Positions 48,985 to 59,080 of a stretch of DNA of 64,000 nucleotides are shown here, one piece after another. Location: positions 2,108,001 through 2,172,000 of the forward strand of contig JAWUZG010000001.1 in assembly GCA_036785705.1 (NCBI GenBank). Reading direction: 5' to 3'. The notes beneath the pieces are model-generated. The model saw nothing but the letters and a program-made list of their open reading frames with translations, was not told the origin of the DNA and did not search any database. The stretch comes from Acanthornis magna (lineage: Eukaryota > Chordata > Aves > Passeriformes > Acanthizidae). The stretch's first letter is position 1. Each line of letters starts with the position of its first letter. Both the position numbers and the translations under genes were made by a program.

Positions 48985-51505
48985 GAACCAAAAGAAAGAT
49001 GGGGTCAAGCTGTCAAAGATTTTCGTATTTAGCTGCTAACATGGACATTAGAATAGCTTTCTTCATCTTCTGGTCTTTCCACAGATGTTTTGTATAGCTT
49101 GAGAAAGAGTTTCTCAAAGACCTTCCAGTAGCAAAGTACCCTTATGTCTGTGAAACAGCAAAAAACTGTGTTTTCAACATCACTGGGAACTTACACCTGG
49201 CAAGTGTGGAAGGTACAGAGAGTATTTTGGCAGAAAAAAACCCCAAAACAGTAGAACATAAAGACATAAAGAAAATACTTTTTCTTGAAAAATATTTTTC
49301 ATTGAGAAGATGTCAATTGTATGTACTAGTCATAAGAAGCAGAAAAGGATTCACATATTTGGTATGCTTGGACAAATACAAATTACTGAATAATAACAGT
49401 TGGCTTATTTTCCTTGTGAGATGATCCAATATAAAACTAAAATTTGTTTCCATGAAAAATATTGAAAACTTAGAGAGAAAAACACATTCATCATCTTCTA
49501 GAAATCTTAAAATGACTTTCCAAATAGGGGCATGAATATTTTGTTTTTCAGCAGGGAATCCCTTTTAACCGCCTTCTGACTTCTTCAATGAAGAATTAAT
49601 TGTTTTTTCTTGCAAACATTATTTCAGGCTCCAGAAATGCTTGGTCACAAATTTTAGGATTTTCTGTCACAAAAGTGAAGAGCTTTCATTTCAATAATCA
49701 GTCTGAGGACAGCTTGCCTGTTCACTTGCCACTTCCCCTACCTATAGATGTGAAATAGAACTGACATATAAGCGGCCAGAAAACAGAAAATTTGAGTGGG
49801 GTGGGGTGTTGATGTTGCCAGACTTCCTCATACAAGGTCTTTGTGGTTGATTTAGCAGCAAACACTGTTAACCCTGCAGAGAAACAGGCTGGGAGGTGAA
49901 GGGTTTGTACTGCTCTGGGTACCAACAGCAGCATGGACAGCTTTGGAGAGTAAAGTTGGATTTGGTATAAGGGTATAAGGGATTGCTATACATAGGTAGA
50001 GCTTTGGGTGATCTCATACCTAAAAAATAGGAGAAAAGTAGCTCTAAGAGAGAGACTCATTCAAATTGCCACAGTACTGGAGTAAGTGAGAAAAATTCTA
50101 GTGAGCTTGGGAGGTGACTTCTGTGTCAGAATAGTCCAATAGGCAGAATATAAGCAGCAACAATAGAAAGTTCATAAGCTAATTGAATATGTATTTCATA
50201 GAAAAACCCCACACATCTAGCATTCTTTCCAGGAAACATACACAAGAATAATGATCTAGATATTAACTTATGAAATGTTTCCTACAATAAGTTACTGTTG
50301 CGTGTCATTCTACTGCAGGCAAAATGAATGGAAGGCTTTGACTTAATATAATGAAAATTTTCTGTATTTTCCTCAGTTGAGAAGCTTCATTGAGACTTTA
50401 TATTAGTGTTTCATTATATGTGAGATGGGAGAGAAATCTATCTGCTTTTCTCTGCCAAGTCTTTTATCAGACGAGAACATGTATTTCTGCAGTCGTGTGA
50501 AACAGAATTGCAGATGTTCAGAGCCTGTATCCAGAAGTCACCCTTTTCTTGAGGACCCAGCACGAATTTCTATCATATCTATCAACAGCTATTTTGGTGT
50601 TAGCAGGGACACGCTAGGACATGTCAGGGTGATAATGTGTTGCTTCAGCTCCTGCAGTTGTGTAAATGTGTGTGAAAAAAAAAAGCCAAAACCAAACCAA
50701 ATACAAAAGGTTCTGCTTAAATTTCCATCACTGCAGTGTCATGCTCTGAGGATTTTGAAGAGAATAAGAACCAAGCGTTGAATAAAAATATGGTAAATTA
50801 AACCTCATTTATACCTGGCAAATTCTGCATGGTTTTATTTATATTAAGAAATATTACTGGCTCCTCACATTAAGAAATGTATCACTTTATTCTCAGATAA
50901 AAAAGATCTAAATATCTTTAAACTCTGCAAATTACAGGCTATATAATAAGCGTCTCTCGAATATAAACAATCAACTGCATCTATAAAACTTGTATTTATT
51001 TGTATCATTCAGAAGTAATAGCTGATAGGGCACTTTATTAATAAATAAATAATGGGGTGGAAAAAGTTGTTCATGCTAAAGTCATTCTCATATGTAGTCT
51101 GTCAAGATGTTAATTTTTGTTGTTTGATTTGAAGATTGTCATAAAAATTGCTGTTATGTAACGGATATGTTTTTTATTCTCCCACAAGTAGACACTCAGT
51201 TCAGGGTTCCTTGTTGCCTTCAAAACGTCTGATTTTATTTGCCAAGCTGTAAATGATGAAGAGTCAGAAACTGCTTTACAACAAGATCAGCCTCCACAGA
51301 AGTGTCAGACACCTTGAAATCAGTAACTTTTATCAGCTCACCTAGATAAGGCAATAGCCTTTGTACACCCAAAAGTTGATTATTTCAAAACACTTTTAAA
51401 GCAAGTTTTTTCTATCAGGATTTTCAAAGCATCCAGGGAAAATCAGCATCCTAATAACACCAAATATTAGTGCAAAATAAAAAAAAAAGAATGAGAAAAT
51501 GTGAG

Positions 51506-52315
51506 TCACAGCCCTTCAGACACCCATAGCAGTGAGGAAACAGGGGCAGGAGCTACTCCAGGGGTTGGGGCTGAGATTTCCCTGCAGCCCATGATGCAGC
51601 CATGGTGAGGCAGCTGAGCCCTTGGAGGTCCATGGGGGAGCAGAGATCCACCTGCAGCCATGGAGGAGCCCAGGCCAGAGCAGGTGGATGTGCCCTGAAA
51701 GAAGCTGCAGGTCAAACTTTAGCAGATTCCTGTCAGGAACTGAAACCTGTGGAGAGGAGCCCACACAGGAACGGAATTTCTGATAAGGTTTTAGTTGTGG
51801 GGGACACAGGTTGAAATAGGAAAGGACCTGTGAAAAGAACCCATGCTGGAGAACTTTGTTCAGAGCTGCAGACCCACACTGCAGAAATTCATGACGGATT
51901 GTTTCAGGGGAGGGAGCTCACTCTGGAGCAGGGGCAGAGTGTGAGGAGGCCCCGTGCAGCAGAGGTGAAGCATTTTGAACTGAACAAAACGCCATTCCCA
52001 TTCCCCTGTGCCTCTCAGGGGGAGAAGGGTCAGAAACGAAGTTGAGCCTGGGGAGAACAGAGGGATGAGGGGAAACTATTTTTAGCTTTATTCTGATTTC
52101 GCATTAACTTACCCTGTTTTATCTGCAATAAACTAAATTAATGTCCCTAATTCAAATCTATTTTGTCTGTGACAGTAATTTCTGAGTGATCTCACTCTCC
52201 TTACCTTGACCCATAAGCTTTTCATTGTTTTTTCTCCCCCTGTCCTATTGAGAAGGGGCAGTGATAGGGCAGCTTGGTGACCACCTGAGGGTCAGTCAAG
52301 GTCAAACCCACCACA
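51506..52315 (+). mobile_element. ERVL-type endogenous retroviral LTR (solo or isolated)
   Basis: The 3' half matches the pattern of avian ERVL LTRs. AATAAA at 52127-52132 serves as polyadenylation signal and is followed by TAATTTCTGAGTGATCTC, CCCCTGTCCTATTGAGAAGG, GGCAGTGATAGGGCAGCTT and terminal CAAACCCACCACA. The 5' half is GC-rich with repeated GGAGCAG/CCTGTG-type units typical of these LTRs. No gag, pol or env remnant is seen on either side, so it is probably a solo LTR left by recombination. The 5' boundary is uncertain and I found no clear target-site duplication. The short open frames inside are not genes. Confidence 0.75.
52127..52132 (+). promoter_or_regulatory. AATAAA polyadenylation signal of the LTR
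   Basis: The hexamer sits in the R-region position expected for this LTR type, before the conserved TGACAGTAATTTCTGAGTGA segment. Confidence 0.65.
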
Positions 52316-52884
52316 TTACATTGGAATTCACTGAAATCCCCTCCTTGGCCTTTCCTTCTGCATATCTCCAGCCACATCCAGAGCCCAGCTAGACCCTGCT
52401 TGCCCTACAGATGCTGAGAGACCGAGCTGGGATCTTCTGCAGGGTGTGGTGCAGCCTGGCCAGGACTGCTGGGCAGCTGCATGAGGAGCACAGGATGGCT
52501 CTGCTCCCATTTCGGGTGATTCATGTAATTGCCCAGGCAGGGAAGTGAAAATGAGCCTGGGAGCTTTCATTTGCACCCCTTTGGACTTTCACAGGACACA
52601 GTTTTAGGTGCGCACCCCAGTCTCACAGAGGACACCCACTGCCCCAGACCCTTCAAAGACAGAGAGACGCTCATGACTGTTGTCATCTTTATTGTTCAGG
52701 TTGCAGATTATGTCAGGATGCCGCCATGTATTTCATTCCACCTGTGCATTTTCTGCAATTCTTCCATTAGCTGCGCTTTTAAAAGGTGCGTGGGCAGCCC
52801 CTGCCCTGCCAAAAATACACATTTTCCTGTCACTTATCTGCATGACACTACGGTATTTAATTACACATTCACCTACTGCATCTC

Positions 52885-53094
52885 AAAAAATAAAAAAACC
52901 CCAAAAAAAGCAAAGCAAACCAACCAAACAAAAAACAACCAACCAAACAAAGCCCCCAAAACTAAAACAAACAAAAAACCAAAAACCAAAACAAACAAAA
53001 AACTAAAACAAAACAAAAACCAAACCAAACAAAAACCAAAAAACCCCCCAAAAAACAAACAAATAAAAACCCTAAAAAACCCCCAACACCCCCA
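52885..53094. repeat. 210-bp A/C-rich tract, (AAAC/AAACC)n-like
   Basis: Nearly pure A and C on the + strand: CAAACCAACC, AAAACAAACAAAAAACC and similar words, with only a few G and T. Irregular units suggest an old, repeatedly slipped array. The strict strand bias could allow unusual structures such as triplex-prone DNA. It produces a spurious Lys/Pro/Asn/Thr-rich reading frame. Confidence 0.92.
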
Positions 53095-53316
53095 GAAGGA
53101 AGGAAGAGCACATCCAAATATCACTATTCACCTACTAGACCCAAAGCTGCGGTGTTTGGTTTGTCTCCAACACAATAAATGAGCAGCATTAACATACTGT
53201 CACTGAAAACATAAGGCATCTGATATAATGGGAATGGAACTCATAATCCTAAAACCTGTCTGAGTCTTAAAATATTTAAATCATTAAATCTATCTCCATC
53301 CTTCTCTTTCTTTCAG

Positions 53317-53451
53317 GAGGTAGTAAGATGCGTACCCACCACTGTGAATGTGTTAAGTAAAGAAAAAAAAAAACCAAAATTAAAAGTTAAATTTATTTTC
53401 AAAGCCCAAAAGGAGCCATTTATTGCTGTAGGAGAGAGAATAAATTGCTGA
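53317..53451 (+). other. Candidate terminal exon (phase 0 start, 44 codons, TGA)
   Basis: A very strong acceptor (CCATCCTTCTCTTTCTTTCAG) is followed by a 44-codon frame ending in TGA at 53449-53451, beginning EVVRCVPTTVNVLSK. Downstream AATAAA-type hexamers occur near 53826-53835. The frame runs through an A-rich slippage tract that encodes a Lys run, so protein-coding status is doubtful. Its phase would fit the candidate at 48016-48117. Confidence 0.18.
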
Positions 53452-54240
53452 GATTTTTTTTTTTAACAAATGGCTGGGAGTGTTATAATGTATTTGATTT
53501 TTTTTTTTCTAGAGGTAATCTTAGATGTGGAGTGAATGAAGTGAAGTCTGTTATCAATCCATAACATCTGCTGCAGTGTCAAGTGATGAAATGGGTGACT
53601 CCAGAGCCCAAGACAGCTGGGATGGCTTTCTTAATGCAGTAGGGTATTGTGCAAACAAACAGGCACTGATACCGTCTATGGTTGTCACAATTATTCAAGC
53701 TGGTGATACATCTTCCTGTATTAGCTGCTTGAGAAGCCCTATTTCTTTTAAAAGTAAACTACTGTATAACAATCACCCATTCTGGTCCCTAACTCAGTTG
53801 AGTGCAAACATAATAAAACATTGGAAATAAAAATAAATTAAAATTTGCCACCAGAGCAGTAAAGCATAGAAATAGGTATATACGAGCTTGGGAAAAAAAC
53901 AACCTACTCACAGTTTATAGAGCTAAGAAATAATGTATACCTTTATAGCTGAATCTATACTGGCAAGATTATTCTGCTTCTCTGGAGTGCCTCCCAGTTC
54001 CTGGGAAATCTAGTGCATTGTTTAGAGAAGTAAAGACCAAGAGTTAAAAAAAAAAATATGGATCACTGCAAACATCCCTTTGTCACTGCAGGATCATTAC
54101 TGAGATCACTTAGGGGATTTCAGGTTAAGGCCAATATTCAAATGTTGCAAATGTAAGGAAAGATAATGAGTTTAGATTTAGGATCCTACATATAAACAAT
54201 CATCAGCTTTAAGTCAACAAAGCATTTTCTGCCTACAGAA

Positions 54241-54296
54241 TATATATACATAAAAATATATATATATATATATATAAATATATATATATAAATAAA
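54241..54296. repeat. (TA)n-rich microsatellite
   Basis: TATATATACATAAAAATATA followed by long alternating TA units and AAATAAATG. Further AT-only sequence follows at 54650-54710. Confidence 0.9.
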
Positions 54297-54880
54297 TGCA
54301 TAAAACTACAAGAGACAGATGTTATGAAAAACTCAGTAACTGGTTTTCATAAAAATAGGAAGATTACAATTTGGATTTGAATTGTATCATTTAATGGCAG
54401 AGTGCAATCCAACAATCACTTTGATTCTCCAAAATTAAGAAACTTGTGTGAAGGAAATGTATAAAATATATTTTTTTCCCCCAAAATGAATAATTTCAAC
54501 CTTAAAGCAAATAAAAGCAACACTTGCTTTTGGAAATTGATCTAAATTTGTGATATTTTAAAGAAGATGACCAGAAATGAAAAGAGATTTTTTCATTTGC
54601 ATTTAAAAATATCATAAACCTAAACATAATAAATAGAATATATAATTTACACATTATATGAATAATATAGAACATAGATAATTTATAATATGTATGTATA
54701 AATTATTCTTAGGTTGAACCATGACAGGTTTTCTTTATTTTAGCTCAGGTATCAAATTAATAATATTTTTTTGAAAAATAAGACAGATATTCACTGAGTA
54801 CCAAGTGTCATTTCAAGCACAAAATTTTAGAATCAGATTTTCGGGCAGAACTTTATCTGCTTTTCTTCCTTCTTTCTCAG

Positions 54881-55228
54881 AGAACCAACAGAACCAGCAC
54901 AGCTGACCACTGTGATCACGGCACTGAACTCCCTCTTGTACATGTGGGAGAGAGGGCACGCAGACTGGTGGAACTGGTTCCAATCTCACTGCTGGGGATG
55001 AGCTTGTGGTGCAGAATGGAAGTTGCAACACCGAGGGCTGAAAGGCAAGCAAAAGATGGGAACAGTGTGCTTGCTTGGGTGCTCTGCCTGATGTATTTGC
55101 CACTGCCCAACTCTTGCTCTGAATCAGACCTGCACAGCTCCTTCTGCCCGGGTCCCCTCTCATGTCTGCAGGCATCTCAAAAACATGTGTGTTCTAAGAC
55201 AGGGTTGTTTGGTTTTTCTTCCTGTTAA
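54881..55228 (+). other. Candidate terminal exon with 115-codon open frame
   Basis: A strong pyrimidine tract (CTTTTCTTCCTTCTTTCTCAG) leads into a frame open from 54881 to TAA at 55226-55228. AATAAA follows at 55287-55292 and 55335-55340. The block is GC-richer than its surroundings. The peptide (for example RTNRTSTADHCDH near its start, and a Cys/Ser-rich end) is unrecognised, and a 120-codon minus-strand frame overlaps, so composition may explain both. A lncRNA terminal exon is the likeliest functional reading. Confidence 0.22.
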
Positions 55229-55602
55229 CTGAAGCTGGTGAATTGTTTTGAGGTTGAAGATTCTCCCTCCCCTTTCCCAAGATGATAATAAATCACTAAA
55301 ATGCCAATTTTATGTTCTCATGCATTCCTGACTTAATAAAGGTACCTTATTTGCCTAGAAGTGCAGTATTGGCTATTGTTTACCAGGAGGCTGGAAGAAC
55401 CCAAAGGAAGATTAACAGATTGTGCCAGTTTAATTTGGTGTGATCTGATTCTGTTAGATCTTCTCATCTGATTTCATTTTTCGAAGCAATGAGTGGAGAG
55501 GGCAATTTTCCAACTTGTGACCTTTCAACAAACCTGAAGCTGCTCCTGAAACACCAAGGTCATTACACATACACAGAGTGCGGTGGTTATCAAACGGCTA
55601 TG

Positions 55603-55675
55603 CAGCCTGACTCCTGCTTAGCCCTTCGATGAATTTATCGAAAATTCATCAAAGGGCTAAGCAGGAGTCAGGCTG
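55603..55675. repeat. Near-perfect 34-bp inverted repeat (hairpin)
   Basis: The left arm (55603-55636, starting CAGCCTGACTCCTGCTTAGC) and the right arm (55642-55675) are reverse complements with one mismatch (C at 55627 opposite A at 55651), around the 5-nt loop ATCGA. No other such long matched arms were noticed in the window. The arms are mixed-composition, not low-complexity. Possible origins are a template-switch event, a recent inverted duplication, or selection for a hairpin RNA. Confidence 0.95.
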
Positions 55676-56590
55676 GGTGGCCCCAAAATTGCTGGTCATC
55701 TGTCAGGAGCCAGGTCTGACAGTTTTGTCAGTGAGACTTGGAGGGACCATACAAAGAAAATGTTAAGAACATGAGGAGCTTCTCACATAGAAAATACTTC
55801 TTCACACTGAGGGAATAACCTTTGAGTAGAGACCTACAGATAAAAAGAATTATTCCCTGATTATTTTTCTTGTGTTCCTAAAAAAGTGAGCAATTTGATC
55901 AAACACCTGTTTCCCTTTCCATTCGTCCTCACCTTTTTCTTTTGAAGGCTTCTAGCCTTAAAATGTCAGCCAAATTCAACAGGTAAAAATTTCAAGTGTA
56001 TTGAAAGGCTCAAGATTTTATGGAAGCTGGCAGAATGTAGGAGAGGCTCCATATGAGGTTCCACATAAGGAGCCTTAATTAGAGAAAAACAAGATGGAAA
56101 ATTCAACAGCTACAATCTAAAAAACTATTGAAATCCATCGATATTACGGTTCCTGAAACCATTTATCTCTTAGAGAGGCTGATTGCTGAAACTCGGAATG
56201 GTCCAGGTAGCTTCCATCATTCACTTCATTAATTCCAACCACCTAAAATAAGGACTGAAAACCCTTAGCTTGCCTCTTCTGTGTAAGTTTTCTGCTTAAT
56301 TTTCTAAGTGTGGCTATCTAAAAGCTGAGATAAGATGTGTTTTCATCTCTATTCTATTTTCATCAGGCACTATTTTTATATAATATCTCTGACAGAGATG
56401 AAAACACTTGATTTTGCAGTACCTGGCCACTTCTTCTGTTGACATGATACTCAGACCCTCAGGAGCATTTACTTACAGCTGCTCCCACCTGGAGAAAGTG
56501 TGCCTGGGATTTGTTCTGTTGGGGAAAAATGGCTGGATAAACGAAATATCAGATTACTTGTTCTAGCTTTCTTCACTTGTTTACCTGCCA

Positions 56591-56711
56591 TAAAAAACAA
56601 GCAAACAAACGAAAAACCAAAACAAACCCAAAACAAACAAACAAACAAACAAACCCACCAACCAACCAACCAACCAACCAACCCAACAAAAAAGCCCTCA
56701 ACAACAACAAA
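56591..56711. repeat. (AAAC)n to (AACC)n compound microsatellite
   Basis: AAACAAACAAACAAAC passes into CCAACCAACCAACCAACCAA and then CAACAACAACAA. The second A/C-only tract of the region; reading it gives spurious frames on both strands. Confidence 0.92.
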
Positions 56712-57648
56712 TTAAGAATGTCCTTAAAGGCTGTTACTAAAAATACGAAGAAGCTGCAAACTCCTTGCAGAATTTCCCTGATTGGAAAACACCAATGGGA
56801 TTTCAATGGCAATTCAATAATTCTGGCACAAGCTCCTTTATCAATACTGGAAGTATACTCCAAGTTCTTGATTTCCCCATGGATACTCTTGGGTAAAAAC
56901 AGTTTCCCGGTGAAATTTTCTCATCTATTACACAGAGAAATGTTGATTTGTATTTTCCAAGGCTGTGTTTAGGTTAGTTCATACTGACCATGAGAAAAAG
57001 GAAAGCATAATTATTAGCAAGCTTTTATTGTGTTTTCATCACTCACTGCTGTGGAGACTGAATCAGATTGAGCAGATGATCAAATCAGGTAATTAGTGGA
57101 ATGGCTGAATAAGTTTGAAGATTCCCCTGTTGTGAAACCTGTATGCAGAGGGCTGGGCTATCTTCTGTTCTGTGCTCCTTTTGTACAAATGTAAGTGAAA
57201 TATGGTGTAGGACAAAACCAGGACAGTGAGAAAGAGATGAAAATATTTCAGAAAAGTCTTAGACTCCCACAGAAGCCTCCTTGCCCAGTTTCCTCCTGAC
57301 CCATCTCCCACTGACTCAAAAGTCTGTATTCCATTTTTAGGTTCTGTCTCCCTTTGTCTCTCTTTAAGAGGACTGAGAATTTTTTGATGTGTGTCCCCAA
57401 GAAGTTGAAATAAATTTCTAGCACCTTGTCACTGAAAGAAAACAAAATTGAAAAGTTTACAAAAGTCTTGCAAGCGACTTGTCTCTGTGACACAGGTTCA
57501 TTGAGACTGGCACAAGGTGAAGAGGACAGAAATTCAAAACATGAATGGCACTGATAGTTTGCCAGTAACCAAATTCATGTGTTCAGAACTTTTATACATA
57601 TTATTATGCAGATATGTGCCCATACTCAGCAGTACCAGACTAAAACCT

Positions 57649-57717
57649 GCCCTAGGGACTGGACTAGATGACCCCACTGTGGTACCTTCCAACCTCACTC
57701 ACCCTGTGGTTCTGTAA
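57649..57717 (+). mobile_element. CR1 LINE extreme 3' end
   Basis: About 70 bp of a sense-strand copy: CCCTAGGGACTGGACTAGAT, GACCCCACTGTGGTACCTTC, CAACCTCACTCACCC and TGTGGTTCTGTAAAA. Strongly truncated. Confidence 0.87.
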
Positions 57718-58707
57718 AATCAAACCGAGTTATATTACACTAACTGAAGAAAGCTGATGTCTTTTTAGTAGACAATTTAGACTTTCTTGGAGGGTTCACA
57801 TCTCAGTCGACGTCCTGTTATTTGGGCTCTTTAGTGGAGTTGAAAAATCACTTTGATATGGTACCTTGCACGCGTTATGTATTTCAGTTTTCCTTTCTTT
57901 TAAGAAGGGATGTTTGCAGGCTATTTTTTTTTTTTCTGTAGGATATGGGTTTCACACCACTGAAATGTTTATATTAATTGTCTTAAATTTGTATTGATTT
58001 GTTTTGTCCAAATTCCCACCTCCAAAAATGCCCCTAAAAGCACCAAAATGCATATCTCAGAACTTATAATGCTTTTGGTCTGAAATTTCCTAGAATTTCA
58101 CCCAACATAATGATTTAAATTTTCTTCTTATGTTTGGCTTTTTGAAAAAAAAATTAATCATTCTCATGACTTCAAATCTCAGAGATTAAAAAAAAGCCTC
58201 TCAGAGATCCAAAGGGATGAAAAAAGTCAATGGGGGACATGTGCTAATACATCTGTTCTTTTGGTGGTTGTGGTGTTTTAACTAAAGCTTCTGAGATTAC
58301 ATCCGCAAGATTTTATTTTTTTTTCCTTTTTACTGCAACCCTCATATTTGTGGTGGAATCATAGACATGTTCTCTACCTCTCTGCCTTCCAGAGCATGTC
58401 CCAGGATGTATTCTGAGACCATGAATGAGGTCAGGCTCTTCACAGAACAAGGCAACCACAGCTCCCATTTTCACTCTAGACTCTGTGGTATAAAACAACA
58501 ACCTGGCACTTTCTGTTTGAAATTATTCTGCTTTCCAGGCATCTTCTTGGTTCTGTGTTTACAGTTCCAGTGAGTGTGAAAGGTCCTTCAGGTGTAACGG
58601 GGAAGCAGAATTTGTCTCAGAGCGGATATAATGCAAGTACAAAGAATTCTTCCAGGTTGCCTTGGGCCTTGTTTGTGTATTGCAACAGAGTCACTTCCAA
58701 AGCTATT

Positions 58708-59080
58708 TCATAGAATGCCAGAATGGCTTGGGTTGTGTGGGACCTCAAGGACCATCCAGTTCCAACCCCCTGACATGGATGAGGACACCTTTCACTATCC
58801 CATGTTGTTCAGAGCCCCATCCAGCCTGATCTCGAACACTTCCAGAGACAGGACATGCACAGCTTCCCTGGGCAGCCTGTGCCAGGGCCTCACCACCCTC
58901 ACACTTTTTCCTGACCCCTGATCTAAGTCCACCCTCTGTCGGTTTAAAGCCATTCCTCCTCGTCCTGTGACTTCATGTTCTTCTGAAAAGTCCCTCTCCA
59001 ACATTCCTGTTGCCAATTGTAGCCCCCCATGCACCTGACCCTTCCTTCAGGGCTTTCTCCCTCTCAGAGCTGAACATTGT
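58708..59080 (-). mobile_element. CR1 LINE 3' fragment, antisense (longest copy here)
   Basis: About 370 bp in reverse orientation. It runs from the tail TCATAGAATGCCAGAATGGC through GGACCATCCAGTTCCAACCC, CCCATCCAGCCTGATC, GGGCAGCCTGTGCCAGGGCC and TTTAAAGCCATTCCTCCTCG to GAAAAGTCCCTCTCCAAC and CTCAGAGCTGAACATTG. It retains more upstream sequence than the other copies but still lacks any intact reverse-transcriptase region. Confidence 0.95.

Larger units (their letters stand above)
44899..51505. other. 6.6 kb without transposons or supported genes
   Basis: AT-rich DNA containing a C13 run (46450-46462), an A16 run (48969-48984) and the candidate exon at 48016-48117. A donor-like site follows GATTTCTG at 46202/46203, and A/C-rich slippage occurs at 50675-50705. 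I see no recognisable repeats otherwise. Confidence 0.5.
52316..54880. other. Non-genic DNA with strong low-complexity tracts
   Basis: No gene is supported. The stretch contains the A/C tract at 52885-53094, a possible acceptor-led frame at 53317-53451, long T runs near 53454-53465 and 53499-53509, and very AT-rich sequence at 54200-54720. The 217-codon frame at 52529-53182 is largely a translation of the A/C tract. Confidence 0.55.
55229..58707. other. Non-genic DNA with structured repeats
   Basis: No gene is supported. The stretch holds the 34-bp inverted repeat (55603-55675), the AAAC/AACC tract (56591-56711) and a short CR1 end (57649-57717). Otherwise it is AT-rich. Confidence 0.55.

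Noticed and set aside
52529..53182. 217-codon plus-strand frame, the longest of the window
   Set aside because: Its second half translates the A/C-rich tract into Lys/Pro/Asn/Thr repeats; the start lies near a retroviral LTR. No protein family resemblance.
56577..56972. 131-codon plus-strand frame
   Set aside because: A large part is the (AAAC)/(AACC) microsatellite.
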